DNA from: Deltaproteobacteria bacterium
GTDB taxonomy: Bacteria > Desulfobacterota > Desulfarculia > Adiutricales > Adiutricaceae
Direction: 5' to 3'
NCBI GenBank assembly: GCA_031276865.1
Contig: JAISMF010000106.1
Coordinates: 1 to 64,000 of the forward strand
Length of the DNA stretch: 64,000 nt
Numbering within the stretch: position 1 is the stretch's first letter; each line of letters starts with the position of its first letter. Positions 53,340-63,774 of the stretch are shown piece by piece. A program made the position numbers and the translations under genes. The notes beneath the pieces were generated by a model. It did no database searches. It was given only the letters and a program-made list of their open reading frames with translations, and was not told where the DNA came from.

Positions 53340-55616
53340 GTGGAGGTCAAGATCTCGAAAAAGCGGCTCGGCGCCATCCTCGCCTTGGCCCTCGCCCTCG
53401 CCCTCCCTTTAGGGCTCCTCCTCTTCCACCACCTGGTCAGCGCCCCGGAGGCGGAAAGGGAGGCGGAGTTCCAAAGCCTTTTAGAAAAGCTCTCCCCTTT
53501 CATCCGGGCGGAGGAGAACTCCGCCCCGGCGCCCTCCCCCGCCCTTCTGGAAGGCTCCCCCCGCTCGGAGCGCGCGGAAACTTTAAAGGAGGCGGCCAAG
53601 GCCTTTTTTGCCGCCGATTACGGAACGTCTCGGAGGCTCTTAAGCTCCCTGGAGCGCTCCCTCCCCCGGGAGGCCGGGCTCCTTCCCCTTTTGGGGGCGG
53701 TCCACCTGAGGGAGGGAAACTTCTCTTTGGCCCGGGATTACTTCCTGAAAGCCCGGGAGGCCCCCGAGCGGGATCCCGAAAGCGGAAGCTGGGTGGACGC
53801 CGGATTGGCTTTAAGCTATTTCAGCCTCATGGACCTGGAAAAGGCCCTCCCCCCGGCCCGGAAGGCCTACGACTACCGTCTGCGGGTCCGGGGCGAAAAC
53901 GATCCGGGGACGCTTTCGGCCGCGAACGTCCTCTCCGGCGTCCTTATCGGCCTGAAAGAGTACCCCGAGGCCCAGGACGTCTTGGAAAAGGCGATCGCCG
54001 CCGCTTTTGAAAAAGGGGCGGATCCCGAAACCCCCCTCGTTAGAGACTCCTTAAGCCTCCTTTCCCTCTCCTACCAGCTAAGCGAGAGCGATAAGGACGT
54101 CTACGCCCTTTTGGCCGGAAACGGCGAGGGGGATTCCCTCAAAGGGGCCGCGGAGGAAGAGTCCTTGACCTCCGAATCCCCGCCCGCCACCCCCCCGGGA
54201 AGGGACCCCCTTGAGGCCCCTTCCGCCGAAGCCGATCCGGCGGAAGGGGCCTTGGGAGAGTCCTCCTCTTCGGCCTCCGCCCCGGGCGAAGGCGCGGATC
54301 GGGAAGGGTCTATTTCCGCGGATCCCGAAGGCGCCCCCCCCATGGAGGGGGGAGCGCCGGAAAAGGCCGATACGGTCGCGGACTACAATTTTCCCCTGGC
54401 CCTTTCGCTCTACAACGATCTAAGCCGCGTCGACCCCCGCTCCCCTTTGCGCCCCCGGCTGGTGGAATCCATGATCCGGCGCCTGAGTCCGGGGGAGCCC
54501 CTCTGTCGGGACCCCGGCGAGGCGGCCTTTCGGGGGTCCTTATGGTTCCTCTGCGTGGATCTGGCGGAGTCCATGAACGACTCCTACGTGGATCCCTTAA
54601 GCCTAAGCTTCGCGGAGAACCTCCTTTCCTGGGACGAGGCGAAAGGGGAGAGGCGGAGCTATCTCGTCCGCGAGGCCGCGGCCCTGGAAAAGGCCGCCCG
54701 GGGGGACTATTCAGCGTCCGCGAAACATTTGGAGGAGGCCTTGAACACCCTCTCCTCCGGAGAAAAGCTCACTGACAAAGAGAAGAGCTTTTTGATTTTA
54801 CGCTCGATCACTTTGGCCGATCTCCTAAAAAAGGGGGGCGTTCCGGCCATCGAGACGGAAATCGGCTTAAGCGCCGCGGTCACCCGGGTTGAGCGGCTCG
54901 TTTCCGAAAAAGAAAGGGCCGGCTCCATGGAGCTGCCCTTTCTTTACTGGTATCTAGCCCGGACGCAGCGGGAAAACGGGCGCCACTCCGACTCCCGGGC
55001 GAACTTTAAAAAGGCTTCCCGCCGGGTTTCCGGACTCTTAAAACTCCACCCCGAAAGAAAGGCGGAGCTGGAAAGGCTGCTGGGGCTGATAAAGGAGGAT
55101 GAGGGGTACCGCCCGGGGAAAAGCGCGAAAGATCCTCCCGGATTCCCCAACTCGCCCAGGATCTTCTATCCGGCCCATCTGGAGGCCGGGAAAAAAAACC
55201 GGGACCGCGTGAGCGCGCCCCAGGCCATGCGGGTGGAGATGGAGGTGTTGAAATTCCTAGGGAAGCCGGAGGACTTCGAGCCCATGATCAGGGCCGCCCT
55301 CCTCCGGAGCGAAAAATCCACCCAAGACGAGCTCCTCTACCGCAGCCTCAACCTCAAATACCTAGAGGAGACGGGAAACGTTCGGGGGCTCTTAGCCGAA
55401 TTGGAGGACCTCTACCAAAACCCTCCGCCCGGAGACGAGGGGTCCCTTTCCCAATTCAGATCCTCCGTCAAGGTCTACGAGGGCAGGGCGCTCGCCGCCC
55501 AAGGGGATCGGGAGGGGGCCAAGGCCGCCTATGAAAAGGCCTTGGAACACCTGGAGGGGATCCCCGGAACCGAAGAAAAGCGCTCCGAACTTTTAGGGGA
55601 GATGGAAAGGCTCTAA
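53340..55616 (+). CDS. Membrane-anchored TPR-like protein of unknown function
   Basis: Protein of 758 residues. A GTG start with AAGGAA upstream leads to a short basic N-terminus and one membrane segment (about 11-31: LGAILALALALALPLGLLLF), so the body is probably periplasmic. Tetratricopeptide-like helices follow (ALLPLLGAVHLREGNFSLARDYF, LSGVLIGLKEYPEAQDVLEKA). A low-complexity acidic Glu/Ser/Pro/Ala stretch lies at roughly 265-350. A second helical half ends in ALAAQGDREGAKAAYEKALEHL, a clear TPR. Probably the last gene of the nadB transcription unit. Function unknown; likely a scaffold or assembly factor. Confidence 0.8.
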   Translation: MEVKISKKRLGAILALALALALPLGLLLFHHLVSAPEAEREAEFQSLLEKLSPFIRAEENSAPAPSPALLEGSPRSERAETLKEAAKAFFAADYGTSRRLLSSLERSLPREAGLLPLLGAVHLREGNFSLARDYFLKAREAPERDPESGSWVDAGLALSYFSLMDLEKALPPARKAYDYRLRVRGENDPGTLSAANVLSGVLIGLKEYPEAQDVLEKAIAAAFEKGADPETPLVRDSLSLLSLSYQLSESDKDVYALLAGNGEGDSLKGAAEEESLTSESPPATPPGRDPLEAPSAEADPAEGALGESSSSASAPGEGADREGSISADPEGAPPMEGGAPEKADTVADYNFPLALSLYNDLSRVDPRSPLRPRLVESMIRRLSPGEPLCRDPGEAAFRGSLWFLCVDLAESMNDSYVDPLSLSFAENLLSWDEAKGERRSYLVREAAALEKAARGDYSASAKHLEEALNTLSSGEKLTDKEKSFLILRSITLADLLKKGGVPAIETEIGLSAAVTRVERLVSEKERAGSMELPFLYWYLARTQRENGRHSDSRANFKKASRRVSGLLKLHPERKAELERLLGLIKEDEGYRPGKSAKDPPGFPNSPRIFYPAHLEAGKKNRDRVSAPQAMRVEMEVLKFLGKPEDFEPMIRAALLRSEKSTQDELLYRSLNLKYLEETGNVRGLLAELEDLYQNPPPGDEGSLSQFRSSVKVYEGRALAAQGDREGAKAAYEKALEHLEGIPGTEEKRSELLGEMERL

Positions 55617-55727
55617 AGAAGAGGGGGGAAAGCGATTTTTTTCACGCTCCGGAACGCTCCGGCCCTTTTTTCGACCCCCCCCGCCTTTCCAACTTGAGCG
55701 TTGAAGACGCCCCTGTCTCCCTGGCCG

Positions 55728-56705
55728 TCAGAGTTTGGGAGCGGGCGCGGGAACCCCGTCCGCGGCCTTCAAGACCGATTTCCCCACGGCCACCAGAGAG
55801 GCCAGGTCCACCACGTTGGAGGGGACGATCATGGTGTTGCTGTTGGTCGCGAGTTTTCCGAACTCGACTAGGTAGTTCTCCACTATCCTCAAGGCCACGG
55901 CGTCCCTGCCGCCTTCGGCGGCCGTGGCCGCGCCCACCCGCCTCAGGGCCTCGGCCGTGGCGTTCGCGACCAAAAGGATCTCCTGGGCGTGGCCGTCGGC
56001 CTCGTTTATCATGCGCTGCTTTTCGCCTTCGGAGATGTTGATAAGCTTCTGCCTTTCGCCTTCGGCGATGTTTATGTTCGCGAGCTTGTTGCCCTCGGCT
56101 TTGTTGATCATGGCCATCTTCTCGCCCTCGGACTCGGCGATGAGAGCCCTCTTCTCCCTTTCGGCCCTCATCTGCTTTTCCATGGCGTCCTTGATGGACT
56201 GGGGCGGGGTGATGTTTTTCACCTCGTAGCGGTTGATCTTAACCCCCCAGGGGGCCGAGGCCTTGTCCACCGCCCCTATGATCTCGGCGTTTATGGTCTC
56301 CCTCTCCTCGAAGCTTTTATCCAATTCCAGTTTCCCGATGACGCTCCTCATGGTGGTCTGGGACATCTGAATGGCGGCGTTATGGTAGTTGCTCACGCCG
56401 TAGCTCGCGAGGTGCGGATCCATGACGGTCAGATACAGAACCCCGTCCACCTCCACCGAGATGTTGTCGCGGGTGATGCAGATCTGCATGGGCACGTCTA
56501 TCACCTGCTCTTTCAGGGTGTGGCGGTAGGCCACCCTATCGAAGAAGGGGATAAGCAGGTGGAAACCGGAAAGGAGGGTGTCCGAATACCTGCCCAGCCT
56601 CTCCACCACGAAGGCCTCGTTTTGAGGGACTATCCTCACGTAAAGCTGGAATATTATGACGAGAAAAACGGCTACGCCTAGAAGGATGAAAACTGTGGTG
56701 TTCAT
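55728..56705 (-). CDS. SPFH/stomatin-family membrane protein (QmcA-like)
   Basis: Protein of 325 residues. One N-terminal membrane segment (3-24), then the SPFH domain (VVERLGRYSDTLLSGFHLLIPFFDRV, ICITRDNISVEVDGVLYL), then a coiled coil with a 12-14 residue repeat of the form AEGEKxxMINxAEG (about 195-240). Such proteins form large membrane rings and often pair with NfeD-type proteins or proteases. An NfeD gene lies upstream on the same strand but 1.7 kb away. GGAGA precedes the ATG. Confidence 0.93.
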   Translation of the reverse strand: MNTTVFILLGVAVFLVIIFQLYVRIVPQNEAFVVERLGRYSDTLLSGFHLLIPFFDRVAYRHTLKEQVIDVPMQICITRDNISVEVDGVLYLTVMDPHLASYGVSNYHNAAIQMSQTTMRSVIGKLELDKSFEERETINAEIIGAVDKASAPWGVKINRYEVKNITPPQSIKDAMEKQMRAEREKRALIAESEGEKMAMINKAEGNKLANINIAEGERQKLINISEGEKQRMINEADGHAQEILLVANATAEALRRVGAATAAEGGRDAVALRIVENYLVEFGKLATNSNTMIVPSNVVDLASLVAVGKSVLKAADGVPAPAPKL

Positions 56706-58428
56706 GCTGTCTCCGAATTATGATTATGCGGGATGGATGAAACGGATTGGACGAAACGGATTGGACGAAAATTCCCGCGGAAAAACAACGCCGTTTTCCC
56801 GAAGGTCGATAAACCGGAAGATGGCGGAAAAAAATCCCAAGTCCGCCCGCGGCTTTTTCTTTACTTTTAACGGCGATGTTTTTTCCGCCTCCCTGAAAGA
56901 ATCAAACGTTTCCTAAAAAGCCGTTTTAAGGTGGTTTGAAAACCGTTTAAAAGTTACCGCCTCCGCGTTCGTAAAAAAACGCGGCGCGTCTTAAGGTGGT
57001 TTTCGCCGGCGAGCCATCATTAATGTCATCAATGAACCGCCGCCTCTTTGAAATTTAATAAACCCTTGTCGACGTTTAAATCTCCGGCCCGGCGCCAGGC
57101 GCCAGGTCGTTAATTAACTCTTTCTATAAAACATCAACCAAAAGGCCTCGAATTTTCATCTTTTTAGGTTTTCAGCGCTTCTAAACCTAGGCCGATTTTT
57201 TTCACCGCGGATCCAGGCGTCAACAGAATAAATCGGCATGTTTTCGTAAAACTTTAATAGTTGGGAAAAAACGCGTAATAATTTAGCCAAAAGGGAAAAA
57301 CGCGCTGAAAATTCACGATTAAAAATTTTTGTCGACTTCAAAAAGGGCGAGATCCGCGAATACGATTTTTTAAAAAAAACAACCTCATTATCAAAAAATA
57401 GGCGGTAATTGTTTCCATTTTACCAACAGCGTGCGATATCATTTAAATAAGCCGCGGCGTTAATTAGCCATTAGCCCTGGCGTAGTCACAGGACGCCGTT
57501 TTCTTCTGATATTTCTTCACATAATTCGACCATTTACTCGTTACGGGAGTCAGCTTCCGTTTTATAAGGTAATTTATCGACATCCTCCTGGAGGGGGCGA
57601 CGCCACGGGGAATTGACTTTCAGCGCTCCCGAAAACGCGGTCGTAAATTAGAGAAAGCCGACCGCCTTCCCAAGGCGTGGGCGAATATTCAAAGCCTCTT
57701 CGGGCGTAACGATAAACGATCAACGATAAACGATCCGGTCATCCTCCGTAACCGCCGCTATGACGCTTTTAGTCAAATCCATGTTGAATGCCGTCTTTCG
57801 GACCTCGTTTCGAAATTCATCATAATTTAAACCAATGACATGCGAGCATGTCTTCTTGGAAAAAGTTGTCTTTCAAATATTATTCCATTGGGTCGGGGTG
57901 GTGAATTTTCGGCGTCACCCCGGGCCCGCGTTCAGCCCGCGAACCTAGGCCGCCTCCTTTTGGTTTCACGCGGTTATTTAAGTCTTCTTAGAAATCTCCC
58001 GCCGAACCGGCCGCGCTTCAATATAACCCATTTCGAGCGCCGGAGTCAACCTGATTTCCATATTTGTGGCGTTTGACAAGTTTGGACATCATAGATATGG
58101 CGGCGATGTACGCTCGAAGGCGAATTCCGCCCGGATACGCGAAGCCGCCGGGGAAATCAGTCTCCCAACGCTCCTGGAGCCGGACCATACGTCCGCCCGG
58201 AAGTTTTCCGCCGCGTCGCTTCAAAGAGCAGGAAAGGCTAAAAAAAGTCCGGCCTGAAAAAGCCCCTTGACCTTAGTTTATTTCCACGGGGATTTGAAAC
58301 GCCCCGGGTTTCAATGAAGATCGTCCGGAAAGGACGATCCCTTCGGGGCGAACGAAAAGCGGGGCCTTTATCCCGGGGCTTTTTCGAAACTTTCCCGATC
58401 CCGCGGAAAGGGCCGGGAATCGGGGTTT
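56706..58428. other. 1.7-kb gap between the NfeD and SPFH genes
   Basis: AT-rich in the middle (57000-57900) and without an intact gene. On the minus strand short frames read GLNYDEFRNEVRKTAFNMDLTKS-like (to a stop at 57722) and MVELCEEISEEN (57480-57530), possibly remnants of small antitoxin-like genes. Hairpin GATCGTCC / GGACGATC at 58318-58341. The whole looks like an insertion of foreign, decayed DNA between two usually adjacent genes. Confidence 0.45.
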
Positions 58429-58896
58429 TCAGTCCGGATTGAGGGGCTCGATCCAGAACATCAATTCCTCCAGTTCGATGATCCTGGCCCGGGCGCCTTT
58501 GGCGAGGGGCACCCTGGTCCGCGCCTGCCAGCGGGTGCCGTTCAGCTCCACCGCCCCCGGTCTTCCGGGCTGAATATCCTCCAAGACGTCCACCTCCTGG
58601 CCGAGGTAGCGCCGGGCGACCATGGGCTCGCTCAGGCTGTCCTTTTTGGTGGTCTTGAACGAATTGAACAGGGTGATGACGTGTTTCCGCAGAAGGATGA
58701 GGAAAACCACGGAGGAGACTGAGAACAGGGCCCACTGGGACCAGACGGGTAGCGGCAGAAAAATCCTGACGATTAAAACCAGCCAGGCCCCCAGGCCGAA
58801 AAAGAGGGCCACCACCCCCGGGGTGGCCACCTCGAAAATAAGGAGCGCCAGGCCCAGGACGAACCAGAAAGACAGATCGCTTTCAAAAATACCCAC
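58429..58896 (-). CDS. NfeD family membrane protein
   Basis: Protein of 155 residues with three or four membrane segments (10-26, 28-47, 54-72) and a C-terminal OB fold (about 95-150: GQEVDVLEDIQPGRPGAVELNGTRW). Short NfeD proteins partner SPFH/stomatin proteins in membrane microdomains. The GTG start has GGAGGGG upstream. Same strand as the SPFH gene, in the expected order, but separated by 1.7 kb. Confidence 0.88.
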   Translation of the reverse strand: MGIFESDLSFWFVLGLALLIFEVATPGVVALFFGLGAWLVLIVRIFLPLPVWSQWALFSVSSVVFLILLRKHVITLFNSFKTTKKDSLSEPMVARRYLGQEVDVLEDIQPGRPGAVELNGTRWQARTRVPLAKGARARIIELEELMFWIEPLNPD

Positions 58897-58933
58897 TTTC
58901 CCCTCCGGACGGAACTAAAAAACGCCTTAAACG

Positions 58934-59506
58934 TCAGTCCCTGAGTTTTTTCACGAGCCAGCTTATATTGGATCCGAGGACCCGCATGGTCTCCTGGGCC
59001 TCCCTATCCTCCTGGATCCGACCCTTCTCCCGGGCCACCCCCAGATTCCAGTAACGGGAGCCCACGGTTATCATCTCGGTTATGCCGAACAAATGGTTGA
59101 TGGAATCGTAGGTGTGCACGTGCCCCGCCCTCCTGGCCACCACCACCGCGGCTCCCGGCTTGCGGCGCAGGGGGTTTCCGTGATTGAGGGACACGTAGCC
59201 CAGACGGTCGATGACGGCCTTGATCTCGGGAGTCAGATCGGCGAAGTAGACGGGCGACGCGAGGATGAGGGCCTCGGCGTCTATGGCCTTTTCGATGAGC
59301 TCGTTCATGAAATCATTCTGCACGCACCTGGGCTTGTCCTGACGGGCGCAGCCCTGGCAGGCCTTGCAGCCGAGCACCGGCTTTCCGCCCACCTGATAGA
59401 TTTCCGTTTTTATCCCCTCGCTCTCAATGGTCTCCAGGCACCAAGTGAGCATGACGGAGGTGTTCCCCCCGGGACGGGGGCTCCCGTTTACAGCCAGAAC
59501 GGTCAT
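58934..59506 (-). CDS. Flavodoxin-fold NAD(P)H reductase / iron-sulfur flavoprotein
   Basis: Protein of 190 residues. FMN phosphate loop NGSPRPGGNTSVML near residues 7-20; cysteines in GCKACQGCARQDKPRC (CxxCxxC-x7-C) as in cluster-binding family members; ASPVYFADLTPEIKAVIDRLG is the conserved family segment. ATG 59506 is used because GGGAG lies eight bases upstream; an in-frame GTG lies 15 bases earlier within the ribosome-site region. Paralogous to the gene at 2428. It ends 38 bases before the NfeD start, so the two may share a transcript. Confidence 0.88.
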   Translation of the reverse strand: MTVLAVNGSPRPGGNTSVMLTWCLETIESEGIKTEIYQVGGKPVLGCKACQGCARQDKPRCVQNDFMNELIEKAIDAEALILASPVYFADLTPEIKAVIDRLGYVSLNHGNPLRRKPGAAVVVARRAGHVHTYDSINHLFGITEMITVGSRYWNLGVAREKGRIQEDREAQETMRVLGSNISWLVKKLRD

Positions 59507-60500
59507 TATGCTTTCTCCCACTAATTATCATCATTTTTTTCGCCGGCCGAGTCCCTTGAAGCTTGTCCGCTTTCCAGCGTTTTCACGACCGAAAGAGATC
59601 AGCCCGAGCGCGTCCGGAGCCCTCTTTCGCTCCCTTGACGGCTCCGGATGAGGCCCCGGGCGAAGAGCCCGAAAGGGATGGAGCTTCCGGAACGTCTAAA
59701 TTATAGCAGAAAAAGCCTCCCTTTCGGGAGCCAGGGAAATCCGGAAGCCCCATCCGCGAGATGAGGGCGGTTTTTAGGCGCTTAGGGAAAGGCGCCGGAC
59801 GGAATCAAAAAAAGCCCGGAGGCGAGCTTTCGGGGCGGGTTTTCACCCAAAAAACCCTAAAAAAGCCACGAGGGCGTTCACCTCGCCGCGCGATAGCCCC
59901 GGAGCTCTTTTCATGGGAAGATCCTCCGGACTCCGTTTTAAGGGGAGACTTATTAGCCGCCCAACTCTATATGTTGTGGCAAACCTATGGAAAAAACACA
60001 ATTGAAGAAGAGAGCGAGGTCTTTACCTGTAAGATCCGATACTTTCAACTTTTGACATGAGAGACACGCAATATTTTGAGAATAATTATTAATTAATGTA
60101 CATGCATGTGTTATCCCTCTTTTCCCCGAGTAGGTCGGCCCCTCCTCGATCCCCAAGGGAGGGCCTCTCCCCGGGCCTTCGTCTAGATCCGACCAGCGGC
60201 CCGGCCGGCGGATTCTCGCAAAGCGATTTAAATTTGCTTACCGCGCGTCGATTTGATAACATTCTATCAAGGTTCGACCCTGTCCGGTTCGAGGCCGTGT
60301 CTCCCGCGCCTAACGCCGTTTCGGACCCGTCAGGGAGGCCCTAGGTCGTCCGCCGCTTTCCATACTCCCCGCCTAAGCGAATCTTCCGCTGGGTTCCGGT
60401 TAGTCTGACCGTCGCTCGCTTTTCGAACCGGCGTTTATTAGTTTCGCCCTACGGAACCCCCTTTTTCCACCCCCTAACCGCGACAGGTATCACCATAATA
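59507..60500. other. Spacer upstream of the Rpn-like gene
   Basis: About 1 kb without a recognisable gene. AT-rich at 60050-60110, with the palindrome TGTACATGCATGT near 60096. The frame at 59761-60060 lacks a ribosome site and conserved features. Confidence 0.4.
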
Positions 60501-61535
60501 ATGGCCGAACCTCCTGAAAAGAACAAACTTGAAGCGAGATCCGATGAGATAGATGACGCCATCTTATCTACGTACTACGATTTCACGGGCAAGTACTTGT
60601 TTACAAGCTCCTCGATTCTGGGGCGCACCATGAGAAAGGTGGGGGTAGTTGGCGAGGGTCACATCCTGGCAGACATGGTCATCGTGGAGCTCATGCGTAA
60701 CGAGTTCCATTCCATGGTGACGGGGACCACCCGAGCCGACTGCGTCCTCAAGCTTGAGGATATGTCCTCCGGTGAACCGGTCTATCATTACTGCATTATC
60801 GAATTCGAATCCGAATGGAGGAGTGAAAACACGCGCAAACATTTCGGTTATGGTTACGCGGTTCTGGACGCTTTTTTAGATTTCAAGCCTGAACCGCTGG
60901 TTCATCTAATAGTGATCCACTGGATGGGAGTTCCGGCCAGGAAGCCGGGCGTGTATAATTTCGCGCTCTACATGTTCTTTCCGGAATGGATCTTCCTGAT
61001 AGAAACCGACAGGGAAAAGTTGCTGGCGTCCCTGCGCGGGAACACCGGGGAACTCGAATTCCAAGCCTCTGAAATGGATATCATAAGGTTGCTCGGGATC
61101 ATCCTGAACTCAAAAACGGATTTCGGTCTGTACCTGGAGTGCGTGAATCTCGTCCACAACAAGGGTCCGGCGATGTCGGAACTGGAAAGGAGGTTTCTCG
61201 AGACAATCTTCATCGTCGCCAGAGATAATCTGACTAAGAAACAAGTGGAGGATCTGAAAATGACCGTGCAGTTGAAATCAATTTACGACGAAGGCTTCGA
61301 GGATGGCGAGCAGAGGGGCAGACAGGATGGCGAGCAGAGGGGCAGACAGGAGGGCAGACAGGAGGGCAGACAGGAGGGCAGACAGGAGGGAATGGAGATA
61401 GCCGCCCTGGAGTTCTTGAAGGCGGGAGACTCCGTCGAGCGGATCAAAGCGATCCTGCCGTTGCCCGAAGAGCGGCTTCGGGAGCTGGACGCTCAGGCGC
61501 GCTTCGGAGGGGGGACCGATCCCGAGGCATCCTAA
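60501..61535 (+). CDS. Rpn-like PD-(D/E)XK nuclease family protein
   Basis: Protein of 344 residues. A nuclease-like core spans about 10-140: RADCVLKLED (D) followed by YHYCIIEFESEW (E-F-E in place of the usual E-x-Q/K) and the Y-rich helix FGYGYAVLDAF. The middle (150-250) is conserved in its duplicate. The C-terminal part carries GRQEG repeats (residues ~270-296), then KAGDSVERIKAILPLPEERLREL, the tail often seen in Rpn/transposase-like proteins. Rpn proteins cut DNA and promote recombination. The ribosome site is weak. A broken copy follows at 61692. Confidence 0.75.
   Translation: MAEPPEKNKLEARSDEIDDAILSTYYDFTGKYLFTSSSILGRTMRKVGVVGEGHILADMVIVELMRNEFHSMVTGTTRADCVLKLEDMSSGEPVYHYCIIEFESEWRSENTRKHFGYGYAVLDAFLDFKPEPLVHLIVIHWMGVPARKPGVYNFALYMFFPEWIFLIETDREKLLASLRGNTGELEFQASEMDIIRLLGIILNSKTDFGLYLECVNLVHNKGPAMSELERRFLETIFIVARDNLTKKQVEDLKMTVQLKSIYDEGFEDGEQRGRQDGEQRGRQEGRQEGRQEGRQEGMEIAALEFLKAGDSVERIKAILPLPEERLRELDAQARFGGGTDPEAS
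61309..61392 (+). repeat. 12-bp coding tandem repeat in the Rpn-like gene
   Basis: Repeated GGCAGACAGGAG units, encoding GRQE, preceded by two longer GGCGAGCAGAGG-GGCAGACAG units. The duplicate gene has none of them, so the array expanded (or was lost) after duplication. Confidence 0.8.
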
Positions 61536-61691
61536 CGCCTTTGACTTCCGGCGCCTATAAACGGCGACTCCACCACCGGACGCCTCTAAGGGGTGGCGGC
61601 GCTCTTTTTCCGTCCCGGCTCGGCTCGGTCTCAACCAGGTTCGTCGTTTATTAGGGCTTTTCATCGACCCTAAACGGGTTTCATCATAAGA

Positions 61692-62560
61692 GCGGCCTTC
61701 CATTCGGAAACGACCTTGATCTGGGAGACGCCGAGATAATCGACGCGGCGAGGAGATCCTCCTGGCCGACATGGTCATCGTGGAGTTCCCGCGTAACGAG
61801 TTCCATTCCATGGTGACGGGGACCACCCGAGCCGACAGCGTCCTTTAGTTTAAGGATATGTCCTCCGGTGAACCGGTCTATCATTACCGCGTTACCGAGT
61901 TCGAATCCGTTTGGAGGAGTGAAAACACCCGCGAACATTTCGGTTAGGGTTACGTTGGTTCTGAACGCTTTTTTAGATTTCAAGCCTGAACCGCTGGTTC
62001 ATCAAATAGTGATCCACTGGATGGGAGTTCCGGCCAGGAAGCCGGGCGTGTATAATTTCGCGCTCTACATGTTCTTTCCGGAATGGATCTTCCTGATAGA
62101 AACCGACAGGGAGAAGTTGCCGGCGTCCCCGCGCGGGAACACCGGGGAACTCGAATTCCACGCCTCTGAAATGGATATCATAAGGTTGCTCGGGATCATC
62201 CTGAACTCCAAAACGGATTTCGGTCTGTACATGGAGCGCGTGAATCTCGTCCACAACAAGGGTCCGGCGGTGTCGGAACTGGAAAGGATGTTTCTCGAGA
62301 CAATCTTCATCGTCGCCGGAGATAATCTGACTAAGAAACAAGCGGAGGATCTGAAAATGACCGCGCGGTTGAAATCAATTTACGACGAAGGCTTCGAGGA
62401 TGGCAAGCGGAAGGGGATGGAGATGGCCGCCCTGATGCGCTTGAAGGCGGGATACTCCGTCGAGCTGCTCAAGACGATTTTGCCGCTTCCCGAAGAGCGG
62501 CTGCGGGAGCTGGAGGCTCAGGCGCGCTTCGGAGGGGGGACCGATACCGAGGCATCCTGA
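61692..62560 (+). pseudogene. Decayed duplicate of the Rpn-like gene
   Basis: Aligns with 60513-61535 over most of its length. The start codon is changed (ATG to GCG in the context AGCGGCC). About 120 bases are deleted near the N-terminus (ATAATCGACGCGG joins directly to ATCCTCCTGGCCGACATGG). In-frame stops follow at about 61846 and 61946, and there is a frameshift near 61955. From LNAFLDFKPEPL on, the frame is intact and over 90 percent alike by eye. The C-terminus reads EDGKRKGMEM, without GRQEG repeats. Confidence 0.85.
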
Positions 62561-62839
62561 CGCCTTTGGTCTTCCAGCGCCCGCGGACGGCGCTCCTCCG
62601 GCGGACGCCTTTAAGAGGCCGAGGTATGTTTCCAGTCGATCCGTCCCAAACGCCGGAAGGGTTCCACCATGGAAAGATGGAAAGGCGCGTATCGCACTCC
62701 CTTATCCTTCATGGACGAATAAATTTCACGCGAGATCCGATACGATAGGCTTTAGGCGAGTTAGCGTGTTTATTCGGCGTACGGAACAAACACAATCATT
62801 CTCATGACGCCTAAATTCATCATTCCAATCTTCAATCGC

Positions 62840-63127
62840 TCAACCCTCATCAGGCTTATTTGTCGCGTCATCCTTTGGCGGAGTCTCCATGGTGGAAAAC
62901 GAGCAATTAGACAGCGGCGGCGGGGTCGAAGGAGTGTCGTCCTTCCGCCCGGGAGAATAGCCTCTAGTCGGCGGATCCGCGCTACGCTTCTTCTTTTTAT
63001 CCCGGCGGATAAACTTTAGAATAACATCGGTCAGCTTCCCCATCCTCACGCATGGCTGTTTTTTATATTTAACCGCCGGAGTGATGACAACCGTAACCGG
63101 TCGTTTCCCATTGTTTGATTTCGCCAT
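62840..63127 (-). CDS. Possible small basic protein (95 aa)
   Basis: Begins MAKSNNGKRPVTVVITPAVK, contains KFIRRDKKKKR, then a Pro/Ser/Thr-rich tail. GGGAG lies eight bases before the ATG. No family recognised; composition suggests either a lineage-specific nucleic-acid-binding peptide or a chance frame. Confidence 0.4.
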   Translation of the reverse strand: MAKSNNGKRPVTVVITPAVKYKKQPCVRMGKLTDVILKFIRRDKKKKRSADPPTRGYSPGRKDDTPSTPPPLSNCSFSTMETPPKDDATNKPDEG

Positions 63128-63774
63128 GTTGTTACTCCCGTGGTTCCACGCGCGTTAAAATTTCAATATAATTTATCTACTCTTTTGGAATATAGATCCA
63201 TTCGCTTTCAAATACTATATGAATTTACCTTTTATTTAATTGTTTAAACACATATTGGCTAAATATATCTATCTTCATCATCCTCCTTAAAGGACGCGAA
63301 TGATTTTTCAGCGAATCGTCCATCCGTTTTCTGACCCATTCCTCAGCGCCACTGGTGAATGATAAGGTTTTTAAGCCGCGAAAGTCAAGCCCAAGCTGTT
63401 TCAACATGGTCCATGGCGTTGAACGCGATTAGTCCGCCTTAACCTTCCGGGCGAATCTTTTTTGGCGCGCCCAGCCTATGATGAACGCCGCCACGCTCGA
63501 TTTGACATAAGCGCGAAAACGAGACTGAACCCATAAAACCAACCGGGTGATTTTGGCGCTTTTTCGAAAACAATAAGCTTAGCGCGCGCCCAAAGATATG
63601 ACGCGAAAAAATACCCCCGGCGCTTAAAAATAACGTCGGTCCCAGTCCCGGACGTTGCGCTTGGTTGTTTCCCTGAAGCCCGCTCAAGCCGGGGCCTCGT
63701 TTTTCGCCCTTCCGGCGCCCGTCTTTCAAGCTCGGCTTTTTTCCGTTAATCAGTCCCCGGACCAAGGCTTCTTT
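63128..63774. other. AT-rich spacer with gene debris before the PBP gene
   Basis: A minus-strand frame at 63225-63407 (ends DIFSQYVFKQLNKR) might be a gene tail but has no recognised family and no ribosome site. The rest is non-coding; TTTTCGAAAA at 63562 is a short palindrome. Confidence 0.4.
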
